This document shows, in pieces, positions 6,901 through 13,447 of a stretch of 18,773 nt of DNA (its first letter is position 1; the number at the start of each line of letters is the position of its first letter). Source of the stretch: Thermoplasmata archaeon (GTDB taxonomy: Archaea; Thermoplasmatota; Thermoplasmata; Lutacidiplasmatales; UBA184). The notes beneath the pieces were generated by a model, which saw only the letters and a list, made by a program, of their open reading frames with translations, did not search any database and was not told where the DNA came from. The translations under genes were made by a program, and so were the position numbers. The stretch spans positions 1 to 18,773 of the forward strand of contig JASHYB010000111.1 of assembly GCA_030043255.1 (NCBI GenBank). Direction: 5' to 3'.

Positions 6901-7450
6901 CATACCGGCCGCCGCCGGGACGGAGACGGTCAACGGCGCGAACGCGACGATCGGCGTGAGCTTCGCGAAGGGTGCGACCGCGAGCCTGGTGTTCTCCGAG
7001 AAGGGCCTGGCGAAGGACCAGCAGTGGTGCGTCGAGGTCAGCGGTTTGCAGAGCTGCTCGACCAAGGCCTCGGTGACCTTCAAGGGGTTGACGGAGGGCA
7101 CGAGCTACTCGTGGTCGGTGGTCTCGCCGACGTCCGGCCAGGTCATCACGCCCGCGTCCTCGGGCATTGTTGACCTGACGAAGACCACGGCGATCGCGCT
7201 GAGGTTCGCCTACGACTACGCGGTGACCTTCACCGAGTCCGGCCTGTCCAGCGGCACCTGGTCGATCACCATCGACAAGGTGACGGAGACGGCCGCGGCC
7301 GGTAGCTCGATCGTCTTCAACGAGGTCAACGGGACCTACGCCTACAAGATCGGGACCGAGTCGGGCTTCAAGAGCTCGGGCGTTCCCCCCAAGGCGGTCG
7401 TCGACGGCGCCGCGACATCGGTCGCCGTGACCTTCGTGCCCAAGTCGTAG
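3926..7450 (+). CDS. thermopsin-family secreted protein with beta-helix and C-terminal repeats
   Basis: A 1174-residue secreted protein. A signal peptide spans about residues 7-32, followed by an Ala/Ser-rich, propeptide-like region to about 112. Residues 115-405 match thermopsin (peptidase A5): PAPLGISDFGL, a YSFWTQNV segment, ELETNVWNFSG, and the GLPDDFELTFGGPGGG to GLYYLN stretch. A5 enzymes are acid proteases; their catalytic residues are not firmly established, so activity cannot be judged here. A short PEGA-like piece lies at 416-495. A NosD-like parallel beta-helix spans about 500-850 (NNLIANDTF, NDTVYNNEF, and QGGNYWWDYG near 796). Four repeats of the ETGLPSG type start near 853, 933, 1018 and 1098. 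It is rich in N-x-S/T sites and has no C-terminal membrane anchor. ATG 3926 is taken as the start from the TATA spacing; ATG 3941 is possible. Likely an extracellular protease or surface protein in an acidic setting. Confidence 0.85.
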   Translation: MLASNMKPGVLVAVTVLMVSGFAFAGLAGAFAAEQVGSAHSASVATASKSVSSAISTGKSAASTPNIAENMAKAAIAATKAAGLKASDVFVPAPSVSSAQEAAAKQQGHITPSYDGQPAPLGISDFGLSTNDTGGIVASELNTTSVLATANLSDVLPENLVDSSPDGMTIQENAVLTNVTLFGTPGYSFWTQNVLVLFPTANVLELETNVWNFSGGNLSLNAFYAHGPYGVQVGTEYYYASYPLALTPFPILYPYNVALWMNSTVVGGRDAMTFTVQVTSSAYPSEDFTASNYDYIIFNSIPSSGGAGVSTPSPYTANGYAYNPIGLPDDFELTFGGPGGGSQATLFEADATLGLYYLNSTNAYAAVPSAFNFGGETGETSTGGNIAWTSTANGPVATMTTGPAVLSGLWNASLPEGSFPVTLDVSPANAFALVTPVGFNPNFTVAEQSVAPTAFTNTLNLAPGTYNLTLELSGYNPSNLTLDVTGPTTVTAALTANASTGVYTPLWAFNNSGLAALSVSGSGTPQSPYILLNNQSAPLQAAFGLYNDYSFPAYAGVFFQNTNASAELVSPPSFNTTTSTFQFFPGGFLPSYNDLQYWFWNVSNIGLLNASNISGWFAQTVWYPLVFDTFNVVFYEGGNNLIANDTFDSTASQGLLIFSGGGIEAPPFNIGGQNYTVWGNVFNTLSGPSNNTTNCALYANPEPCQLMYPSLGLGLELAGSNDTVYNNEFLTPSTAWQPPENLYSGNGELFNDNWNITPVPGSVVNFAAGFPNYPLTGVILGSNSWLNGNDHYYDYQGGNYWWDYGTIFNPYNGADNQYGVLPYDENGLTPYGFGPYIFNGGDYAPILPYILHDVAFQETGLPSGSLWDVSINVGGAPFENVSTTGTVAETYLPTGYYGFNISGPYGYTATPSTSSFLAVFDSGTISISFSKTAYSVTVTESGLTGKTLAKGWSAELGGVVHSDLTTTSTTFTVMNGTYSYLVTGPAGYHVTGIPAAAGTETVNGANATIGVSFAKGATASLVFSEKGLAKDQQWCVEVSGLQSCSTKASVTFKGLTEGTSYSWSVVSPTSGQVITPASSGIVDLTKTTAIALRFAYDYAVTFTESGLSSGTWSITIDKVTETAAAGSSIVFNEVNGTYAYKIGTESGFKSSGVPPKAVVDGAATSVAVTFVPKS

Positions 7451-7454
7451 GGCG

Positions 7455-7496
7455 GCGGGCGAACCCGCGTCCAACCCTTTCTCCCTTCTCTTTTTT
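7455..7496 (+). terminator. hairpin plus T-run terminator
   Basis: GCGGG (7455-7459) pairs with CCCGC (7464-7468) just after the stop codon. It is followed by a pyrimidine-rich stretch ending in six T at 7491-7496. T-rich tracts terminate archaeal RNA polymerase, so this probably ends the thermopsin-like transcript. Confidence 0.65.
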
Positions 7497-7546
7497 GAAG
7501 GCGGGCCCGGGCGCCGCCGGAGCTTTCTGGCCGGGTGCGCTGCGGC

Positions 7547-7551
7547 GGAGG
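7547..7551 (+). promoter_or_regulatory. Shine-Dalgarno site of the formate dehydrogenase gene
   Basis: GGAGG sits five bases before the ATG at 7557 and is followed by two more G. It supports that start and indicates a leadered message, unlike the leaderless genes upstream. Confidence 0.6.
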
Positions 7552-7556
7552 GGCCC

Positions 7557-8609
7557 ATGAAGGTTGTCTGGATCGCCTATCCCGGAGGCGCGGCGGCGAA
7601 GCAGGTTCCGGAGCTGCTCGGCTGCGCGGAGAACGCGCTCGGCCTGCGCGAGTTCGTGGCCGCGAAGGGTCACGAGCTGGTCAGTACCAGCGAGACCGGG
7701 CCGGCGCTCGAGCCGCTGCTCGCCGAGGCGACCGTGGTGATTGCGACGCCGTTCTGGCCCGCGTACATCACCCGCGAACGCCTCGCGAAGATGCCGAACG
7801 TCCGGCTGCTGCTGACCGCCGGGGTCGGCTCCGACCACTTCGACCTGGCGGCCGCCGCCGAGCGGGGCCTGACCGTGGCGGAGGTCACCGGCAGCAACGT
7901 CGTCAGCGTCGCCGAGCACGTCGTCCTGCAGATCCTGGCGCTGGTCCGCAACTTCGTCCCGGGCTACCAGGAGGTCGTGAGCGGAGGCTGGGACATCGCG
8001 AAGGTCGCCGCCCGTTCCCACGACCTCGAGGGGATGACCGTCGGGATCGTCGGGATGGGACGGATCGGCCAGCGGGTCGCCGAGCGCCTGCGCCCGTTTG
8101 ACGTGAAGGTCCTGTACTACGACAACCGGCGGCTCTCCACGGTCGAGGAGGGGGTGCTGGAGGTCCGGTACCGCTCGCTGGACGCGCTGCTGCCCGCCTG
8201 CGACGTGGTCAGCATCAACGCGCCGCTGACGCCGGCGACCGACCGGCTGTTCAACGCCGCCCGGCTCGCGAAGATGAAGCGGGGGGCGTACCTGGTCAAC
8301 ACCGCCCGCGGCCGCATCGTGGACACCGCCGCGCTCGTGGAGGCGCTGCAGAGCGGCCAGCTGGCCGGCTACGCCGGGGACGTCTGGTACCCCCAGCCTG
8401 CCCCGAAGGACCACCCGTGGCGGACGATGCCGCACCACGCGATGACCCCCCACGTGTCGGGCACGACGTTGGAGGCGCAGGCGCGCTACGCCGCCGGGAT
8501 CCGCGACTGCCTGGAGCGGTTCTTCGACGGCCAGCCGCTCGACCGCGACTACCTGATCGTCGAGAAGGGCAAGGTCGTCAGCCCGAGCTACAGCTACGCG
8601 TTCGGCTGA
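7557..8609 (+). CDS. fdh: NAD-dependent formate dehydrogenase
   Basis: This 350-residue enzyme belongs to the D-2-hydroxyacid dehydrogenase superfamily and looks like the soluble, metal-free formate dehydrogenase (formate + NAD+ to CO2 + NADH). Residues known to matter in Pseudomonas and yeast enzymes are present: P65-F66 (PFWPAY), N114 (SNVVSVAEHV), R251 (NTARGR), Q280 (PQPAPKDHPWR) and H299 with S301-G302 (TPHVSGTT). The Rossmann motif GMGRIG is at 166-171, and D189 after the second strand predicts NAD rather than NADP. The HPWRTMP and LAGYAGDVWYPQPAPKD blocks separate it from glycerate or lactate dehydrogenases. It is a single gene with its own SD site and converges on the ABC operon with a 15-base gap. 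It may detoxify formate or supply NADH. Confidence 0.88.
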   Translation: MKVVWIAYPGGAAAKQVPELLGCAENALGLREFVAAKGHELVSTSETGPALEPLLAEATVVIATPFWPAYITRERLAKMPNVRLLLTAGVGSDHFDLAAAAERGLTVAEVTGSNVVSVAEHVVLQILALVRNFVPGYQEVVSGGWDIAKVAARSHDLEGMTVGIVGMGRIGQRVAERLRPFDVKVLYYDNRRLSTVEEGVLEVRYRSLDALLPACDVVSINAPLTPATDRLFNAARLAKMKRGAYLVNTARGRIVDTAALVEALQSGQLAGYAGDVWYPQPAPKDHPWRTMPHHAMTPHVSGTTLEAQARYAAGIRDCLERFFDGQPLDRDYLIVEKGKVVSPSYSYAFG

Positions 8610-8624
8610 GCGGCTTCGCCGGTC

Positions 8625-9431
8625 CTAGAACCGGGCGATGCTGCCGGTCGCGAGCGCCCGGCGCTCGAAGACCTCCCACAGGCTGATCGCCGCGGCGAAG
8701 GAGAGCACGCCGGCGAGCGCCACCGCCCCCCAGAGCACCCCCAGCGGCGTCCCGGTCCCCTGGCCCACGGCCGCCCGGATCGCGGCGAGCCCCCAGGTCA
8801 GGGGCAGCGTGTAGCCCGCGTACTGCAGCGGCACCGGCAGCGCGGAGAGCGGGAAGTTGACCCCGGAGAGCAGCAGGCCGGCGAACAGGAAGATGTTGCC
8901 GAGGATGATCGAGGTCCGCAGGTACAGGGCCACGCCCCCCAGGAGGAGCCCGAAACCGACCATGGCGAAGGCGGTCAGCACGACCGAGACCGCGAGCGCC
9001 GGGACCTGGTCGAGCGCGATCGGCACCGCGAAGAACAGGTGGGCGTACTCGAGGCCGACCGACACCGTCGCCAGGGAGATCCCGATCGGCAGGATCCCGC
9101 GGCCGAAGTAGAGCGCGAGCCGGTTCGCCGGCGAGACCAGGACGTGCTCCATCGTCCCCTGCTGCTTCTCCGAGTCGGTCGTCTGGCAGACGGAGAAGAC
9201 GCTCGAGTAGGTGACCGTCGCGACGGCGTTGCCGAGCGCGGTGAAGGCGACGCTCTCGCCGCCCAGCTGGGCGACGAAGGCGAAGAAGACCATCTGGGTC
9301 AGCGGGATGACGAAGATCGTCCCGAGGACGAAGTCGATCCGCATGAACCCGAGGGTCGTCCTCGGGGCGAAGACGGCGTTGGTCCAGAACGTCCGCAGGA
9401 ACGACGGTCGGTAGGCGCTCACGGCGGCCAT
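8625..9431 (-). CDS. ABC-2 type exporter permease (second permease)
   Basis: A 268-residue integral membrane protein with about six membrane segments (near 34-54, 64-82, 111-132, 143-168, 175-193 and 233-253). Between segments 2 and 3 it has the ABC-2 signature EKQQGTMEHVLVSPANR (88-104), the coupling region of this exporter family. It is the last gene of a three-gene operon. Nine bases separate it from the upstream permease stop, and a strong SD sequence (GGGGGAG, opposite 9434-9440) precedes the ATG. It probably pairs with the other permease as a heterodimer driven by the ATPase. The exported substrate cannot be told from sequence; drugs, lipids or other hydrophobic compounds are usual for the family. 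Confidence 0.85.
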   Translation of the reverse strand: MAAVSAYRPSFLRTFWTNAVFAPRTTLGFMRIDFVLGTIFVIPLTQMVFFAFVAQLGGESVAFTALGNAVATVTYSSVFSVCQTTDSEKQQGTMEHVLVSPANRLALYFGRGILPIGISLATVSVGLEYAHLFFAVPIALDQVPALAVSVVLTAFAMVGFGLLLGGVALYLRTSIILGNIFLFAGLLLSGVNFPLSALPVPLQYAGYTLPLTWGLAAIRAAVGQGTGTPLGVLWGAVALAGVLSFAAAISLWEVFERRALATGSIARF

Positions 9432-9440
9432 GGCTCCCCC

Positions 9441-10250
9441 TCAGTAGTCGGCGAGGTTCCCGACCTCGAGGACGTGACGCTCGACCCGGCGGAAGACCGC
9501 GCCGGCGAGCAGCAGGTAGGCCGCGGTGGTCCCGACGGCCCCCGCGATGTCCGGCCAGAACCCCCAGGCGAAGCCCGGGTAGCCGGGGATCGAGGCGTAG
9601 CGGAGCGCGTCCAGCGCCCAGGTCGGCGGGAAGAACAGCGCGATCGGATTCGTCCAGAACGGCAGCAGCACGACCGGGAACATGCAGCCGGTGCCGACGT
9701 AGAAGGCGAACTCCCCGATGTTCTGGATGAAGCCGGCGTAGCGGGTGTACACGTAGAACGCCGCGAAGACGACCCCCACGGCGGCGAGGGTCAGCATGAC
9801 GAAGATGAACAGCAGCACGAACGCCACCGGGTTCGGCACCGCGGGAGGCGAGCCGGCGACCCCGACCACCACCAGGTAGACGATCAGCCCCCCGAGCAGG
9901 CCGCTGGCGACGTTCCAGATCACGCGGCCCAGCACGACGTAGAGGTACGGGGTCGGGGCCTGGAGCGTCGGCTCGAGCGTGCCGAAGACCCGGTCCTGGC
10001 CGGTCGCCCAGCCGCTGCCGTAGAGCGTCTGGCCCCACATGCTCATCATGCCCGCGCCCAGGATCGCGTAGGTGAGGTAGTAGTGGCCCTCGCCGCGGAA
10101 CAGCTCGAAGGAGACCAGCCCGAAGATCACCGGCGCGATCATCGACGGGATCAGCCACTGCGGGTCGGCCATGAACTGCAGGAACGACAGCCGCAGGGCC
10201 GCCATCGTCGAGCGGCGCCCGGAGTAGGCGCGCACGGTCGTCGCGCTCAT
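9441..10250 (-). CDS. ABC-2 type exporter permease (first permease)
   Basis: A 269-residue membrane protein with about six membrane segments (near 33-50, 57-75, 108-130, 142-165, 182-205 and 237-255). The loop with GQDRVFGTLEPTLQAPTPY (84-102) is the equivalent of the ABC-2 E-x-GT-x-E coupling motif in its partner. ATG at 10250 is chosen because it overlaps the ATPase stop as ATGA and is preceded by a good SD sequence (GAGGAGGAGG, opposite 10255-10264). The frame stays open much further upstream, but that part is only the shadow of the ATPase gene. It forms the membrane part of one exporter with the gene downstream. Confidence 0.86.
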   Translation of the reverse strand: MSATTVRAYSGRRSTMAALRLSFLQFMADPQWLIPSMIAPVIFGLVSFELFRGEGHYYLTYAILGAGMMSMWGQTLYGSGWATGQDRVFGTLEPTLQAPTPYLYVVLGRVIWNVASGLLGGLIVYLVVVGVAGSPPAVPNPVAFVLLFIFVMLTLAAVGVVFAAFYVYTRYAGFIQNIGEFAFYVGTGCMFPVVLLPFWTNPIALFFPPTWALDALRYASIPGYPGFAWGFWPDIAGAVGTTAAYLLLAGAVFRRVERHVLEVGNLADY

Positions 10251-11242
10251 CGGGCCTCCTCCTCGACCAGGTCGAGGTAGACGTCCTCCAACGACGTGCG
10301 CCGGTCCCGGACCGCCAGCTCCGGGTGGCCCGGCAGCGCGGAGCGGACCTCCGCGATCGCCGTCTCGGTCGTGCGGACCCTCAGCGTCAGGCGCATGGAC
10401 GGACCGAACTCCTCCGCGACGACCTTCGAGACGCCCGGCAGGTGCTTGAGGGATTCGACCTCGGCGTCCTCGAAGCCGTACGCCTCCGCCTCGATCGTCC
10501 GGTCCCCGCCGACCAGCGTCCGCAGCCCGTCGACGGTGTCGCGGGCGACGATCCGACCCTTGGAGAGGATCGCGAGCTTCGGGCAGAGCTCCTCGGCCTC
10601 GAACATGTAGTGCGTCGTGAGGAAGATCGTCACCCCGTCCGTCACGAGCGACCGGATCAGCTTGCGGGTCTCGCGGGCGCTCTTCGGGTCCAGGCCGATC
10701 GTCGGCTCGTCCAGGAACAGGATCTCGGGTCGGTGCAGGATCCCCCGGGCGATGTGCAACTTTTGCTTCATCCCGCGGGAGTACTCCTCGGTGCGGCGGT
10801 CCGCCGCGTCCGTCAGCCCGACCCGTTCGAGGACCTCGCGGATCCGGCCCTCCCGCTCCGTCAGCGGCACGCCGTAGAGGTCCGCGAAGTACCGCAGGTT
10901 GTCGCGCCCGCTGATGCGGTTGTACAGGCCCCGCTCCCCGCCGAGCACGAGCCCCATCCGGGGGCGCAGCCAGTCGGTCTCCTTCGTGACGTCGTGCCCG
11001 AGGACCAGCGCCGTGCCGGAGGTCGGGAGCAGGAGCGTCGACAGGATCTTCGTGAGGGTCGTCTTGCCCGCCCCGTTCGGACCCAGGAGGCCGAAGATCG
11101 AGCCTCGCTCGACGGTCAGGTCGACCCCCTTGAGCGCCTCGGTCCGGGTCCGCTCCCGGAACAGGAAGCCCTTGCGGCTCTCGAAGACCCGACGTACGTC
11201 GCGGACTTCGATCGCCGGACCGTCGTTCGACCGGGTCAGCAT
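10247..11242 (-). CDS. ABC exporter ATP-binding protein
   Basis: A 331-residue ATPase with all core motifs: Walker A GPNGAGKTT (54-62), signature YSRGMKQK (154-161), Walker B ILFLDEP (174-180), D-loop GLDP (183-186) and H-loop H211. The Q-loop position reads GLVLGGERGLYNRISGRDN, without the usual Gln. I recall the same pattern from other ABC-2 ATPases, so it is probably not a defect. A C-terminal domain of about 90 residues follows, as in DrrA-like proteins. It energises export through the two permeases downstream. ATG at 11242 is preferred over an in-frame TTG at 11266 because a TATA-like element lies about 29 bases before the ATG and would overlap an upstream start. It is divergent from the 2-oxoacid dehydrogenase operon. 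Confidence 0.9.
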   Translation of the reverse strand: MLTRSNDGPAIEVRDVRRVFESRKGFLFRERTRTEALKGVDLTVERGSIFGLLGPNGAGKTTLTKILSTLLLPTSGTALVLGHDVTKETDWLRPRMGLVLGGERGLYNRISGRDNLRYFADLYGVPLTEREGRIREVLERVGLTDAADRRTEEYSRGMKQKLHIARGILHRPEILFLDEPTIGLDPKSARETRKLIRSLVTDGVTIFLTTHYMFEAEELCPKLAILSKGRIVARDTVDGLRTLVGGDRTIEAEAYGFEDAEVESLKHLPGVSKVVAEEFGPSMRLTLRVRTTETAIAEVRSALPGHPELAVRDRRTSLEDVYLDLVEEEAR

Positions 11243-11266
11243 GGGACGGCGCGCACGCCACCACAA

Positions 11267-11275
11267 CTACATAGA
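11267..11275 (-). promoter_or_regulatory. TATA-like box of the ABC exporter operon
   Basis: On the minus strand this reads TCTATGTAG, centred about 29 bases before the ATG at 11242. That matches the leaderless spacing seen for other genes here and decides the ATPase start. It is a moderate match to a TATA box. Confidence 0.45.
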
Positions 11276-11302
11276 GGGTGAACTTCGCCCGAAGGCGGCG
11301 GC

Positions 11303-11321
11303 ACGCCCCTTCGAGGGGCGT
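11303..11321. promoter_or_regulatory. 8-3-8 inverted repeat between divergent promoters
   Basis: ACGCCCCT (11303-11310) and AGGGGCGT (11314-11321) are perfect inverted copies around TCG. The element lies between the two divergent TATA-like boxes, about 30 bases from each, a good position for an operator acting on both transcripts. A hairpin role in RNA is less likely because it should be upstream of both transcription starts. Confidence 0.5.
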
Positions 11322-11353
11322 TCCGGGGGCCGGTCCTCCTTGGCTCCCCCGAC

Positions 11354-11360
11354 CTTTATA
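11354..11360 (+). promoter_or_regulatory. TATA box of the 2-oxoacid dehydrogenase operon
   Basis: CTTTATA in a GC-rich setting, centred about 35 bases before the GTG at 11392. This would give a short leader that contains GAGGT (11383-11387) as a possible ribosome-binding site. Confidence 0.6.
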
Positions 11361-11391
11361 GCCCGCCGCTCGTGGTAGCGGTGAGGTAACG

Positions 11392-12465
11392 GTGGCGACC
11401 TCGCAAGCCCGCTCGAGCCCGGGGCCGGACGGAGCGGAAGGGCTCTCCGGCGAACGCCTCGTCGGGGCGTACCGGACGATGGTGCTCGCCCGCACGCTGG
11501 ACGAGCGGTGCCTGGCGCTGCAGCGGCAGGGGCGGATCGGCTTCTACGCGCCGCACGCCGGCCAGGAGGCGACGCTCGTCGGCTCGGCGCTCGCGCTGGA
11601 GCCGGACGACTGGGTCTTTCCGGCCTACCGGGAGCTCGCCGTTGCCCTGGTGCGCGGCGTGCCGCTCCAGGCCATCATCGACCAGTTGTTCGGCAACGCC
11701 GACGACCTCTGCCGCGGGCGCCAGATGCCGAACCATTTCGCGTTCCGCGACCAGCGCTTCGTCTCCGCCTCCAGCCCGATCGGCACGCAGATCACGCAGG
11801 CCGTCGGGGCGGGGATCGCCGCGAAGCTGCGCAAGGCGCCGATCGCGACGATCACCTACTTCGGGGACGGTGCGACGAGCTCGAACGATTTTCACGCCGG
11901 CCTGAACTTCGCCGGGGTCTACCGCGCCCCGACGGTCTTCCTCTGCCAGAACAACGAATGGGCGATCTCCCTGCCGCGCGAGCAGCAGACCAAGAGCGCC
12001 ACGCTGGCGATGAAGGCGGAAGCGTACGGCTTCCCCGGCGTCGTCGTGGACGGCAACGACCTGCGCGCGGTCCACGCCGCGGTCCGCCGGGCCCGGGCCC
12101 GGGCCGTCGCCGGCGAGGGCCCGACGCTGATTGAGGCCCAGGTCTACCGCCTCGGGCCCCACTCCACCTCCGACGACCCGCGCCGCTACCGGCCGGACGC
12201 CCAGGTCGACGCCGCCCGCCAGCGCGACCCGGTGCACCGGCTGAGGGCCGAGCTCGGCACGGCGGGGCTGCTGGACGACGCCGCGGACGCGAAGATCGCC
12301 GAGGAGGCGCGGGCCGCGCTCACCGCGGCGATCGCGCACGCGGAAGCGGCCGCGCCCGTCGAGCCGCTGTCGCTGTTCGACGACGTCTTCGCGCGCCGTA
12401 CCCCGCGCCTCGACGCCGAGCGCGCCGAGGCGGCGCAGCACCTGGCGGAGGCGAAGCGGCCGTGA
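11392..12465 (+). CDS. 2-oxoacid dehydrogenase E1 alpha subunit
   Basis: A 357-residue alpha subunit of the heterotetrameric, thiamine diphosphate-dependent E1. With E1 beta it decarboxylates a 2-oxoacid and passes the acyl group to E2 lipoate. The ThDP/Mg motif runs from GDG (158-160) to NN (187-188) as in the family. The conserved aromatic-Arg pair FPAYRE (76-81), GRQMPNH (109-115), SSPIGTQITQAVG (127-139) and the loop HSTSDDPRRYR (257-267) resemble branched-chain 2-oxoacid E1 alpha more than pyruvate E1 alpha. In Thermoplasma acidophilum a similar cluster oxidises branched-chain 2-oxoacids and pyruvate, which suggests this substrate range by analogy. It is the first gene of the operon. GTG start with GAGGT four bases upstream; the stop overlaps the E1 beta start by four bases. 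Confidence 0.92.
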   Translation: MATSQARSSPGPDGAEGLSGERLVGAYRTMVLARTLDERCLALQRQGRIGFYAPHAGQEATLVGSALALEPDDWVFPAYRELAVALVRGVPLQAIIDQLFGNADDLCRGRQMPNHFAFRDQRFVSASSPIGTQITQAVGAGIAAKLRKAPIATITYFGDGATSSNDFHAGLNFAGVYRAPTVFLCQNNEWAISLPREQQTKSATLAMKAEAYGFPGVVVDGNDLRAVHAAVRRARARAVAGEGPTLIEAQVYRLGPHSTSDDPRRYRPDAQVDAARQRDPVHRLRAELGTAGLLDDAADAKIAEEARAALTAAIAHAEAAAPVEPLSLFDDVFARRTPRLDAERAEAAQHLAEAKRP

Positions 12466-13439
12466 GCGAGCTCACGCTAGTGCAGGCGGTTAACCGGGGC
12501 CTCGCGGAGGCGATGCGCGCCGACCCGGACGTGCTGGTGCTGGGGGAGGACGTCGGGGTCAACGGCGGCGTCTTCCGCGCGACCGACGGGCTGCTCAAGG
12601 AGTTCGGCGCGGACCGGGTCCTCGACACGCCGCTCTCCGAGACCGGCATCGTCGGCTCGGCGATCGGCATGGCGCTCTACGGCCTCAAGCCGGTCGCGGA
12701 GATCCAGTTCCTCGACTTCATCTATCCGGCGTTCGACCAGATCGTCAGCGAGCTGGCGAAGATGCGCTACCGCTCGGGCGGCCAGTACCCCTGCCACGTC
12801 GTCGTGCGGGCCCCGTACGGCGGCGGCATCAAGGGGGGCCTGTACCACTCGCAGAGTACCGAGGCGTACTTCTGCCACACCGCCGGGCTGAAGGTGGTGG
12901 TCCCGTCCACGCCGGCGGACGCGAAGGGGCTGCTGCTCAGCGCGATCGCCGACGAGGACCCGGTGATCTTCCTCGAGCCGAAGCGGATCTACCGCTCCGT
13001 CACCGGCGAGGTGCCGGAGGGGGCCACCCGCGTGCCGTTCGGGCAGGCCCGGTCGGTGCGCAGCGGCACCGACGTCAGCCTGTTCGCCTACGGGGCGATG
13101 ATCCCGGTCGTGACGGAAGCGGCGACGGCGCTCGAGGCGGAGGGGATCTCGGCCGAGGTGCTGGACCTGCGGACCCTGGTCCCGCTGGACGAGGAGGCGG
13201 TCCTGCGCTCCGTGGGGCGGACCGGCCGTGCGGTCGTCGTCCACGAGGCGGCCCGGTTCTGCGGGTTCGGTGCGGAGCTCTCCGCGCTGCTCGCGGAGAA
13301 GGCGTTCTACTCGCTGAAAGCGCCGATCGCGCGGGTCACCGGCTACGACACCCCGTTCCCCTACGCCCTCGAGAACGTCTACCTGCCGTCGGTCGAGCGG
13401 GTCGTCGCCGCCGCCCGCGAGACGGTCCGGGCATCGTAG
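12462..13439 (+). CDS. 2-oxoacid dehydrogenase E1 beta subunit
   Basis: A 325-residue beta subunit that completes the E1 active site. E60 in DTPLSETGIVG is the glutamate that activates the ThDP aminopyrimidine. H129 in YHSQSTEAYF is the His used in reductive acylation of lipoate. FLDFIYPAFDQ (83-93) and RAPYGGGIKGGLYHSQ (116-131) are family hallmarks. The C-terminal transketolase-like domain (about 195-325) makes the alpha-beta interface. The GTG start overlaps the E1 alpha stop (GTGA), so the two subunits are probably made in equal amounts. It is the only E1 beta in the window although there are two E1 alpha genes, so it may serve both. Confidence 0.94.
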   Translation: MSELTLVQAVNRGLAEAMRADPDVLVLGEDVGVNGGVFRATDGLLKEFGADRVLDTPLSETGIVGSAIGMALYGLKPVAEIQFLDFIYPAFDQIVSELAKMRYRSGGQYPCHVVVRAPYGGGIKGGLYHSQSTEAYFCHTAGLKVVVPSTPADAKGLLLSAIADEDPVIFLEPKRIYRSVTGEVPEGATRVPFGQARSVRSGTDVSLFAYGAMIPVVTEAATALEAEGISAEVLDLRTLVPLDEEAVLRSVGRTGRAVVVHEAARFCGFGAELSALLAEKAFYSLKAPIARVTGYDTPFPYALENVYLPSVERVVAAARETVRAS

Positions 13440-13447
13440 AGGTCGCC

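Noticed and set aside
8578..10158. Minus-strand 526-codon open frame
   Set aside because: Arg/Pro/Gly-rich shadow in another frame of the two ABC permease genes, which have clear membrane segments.
9039..10280. Plus-strand 413-codon open frame opposite the permeases
   Set aside because: Asp/Glu/Arg/Gly-rich low-complexity translation without domains, opposite genuine genes.
9441..11495. A 684-codon frame suggesting a fused ATPase-permease
   Set aside because: Only the last 269 codons look like a permease. The upstream part is out of frame with the real ATPase, whose Walker and signature motifs lie in a separate gene overlapping by four bases.
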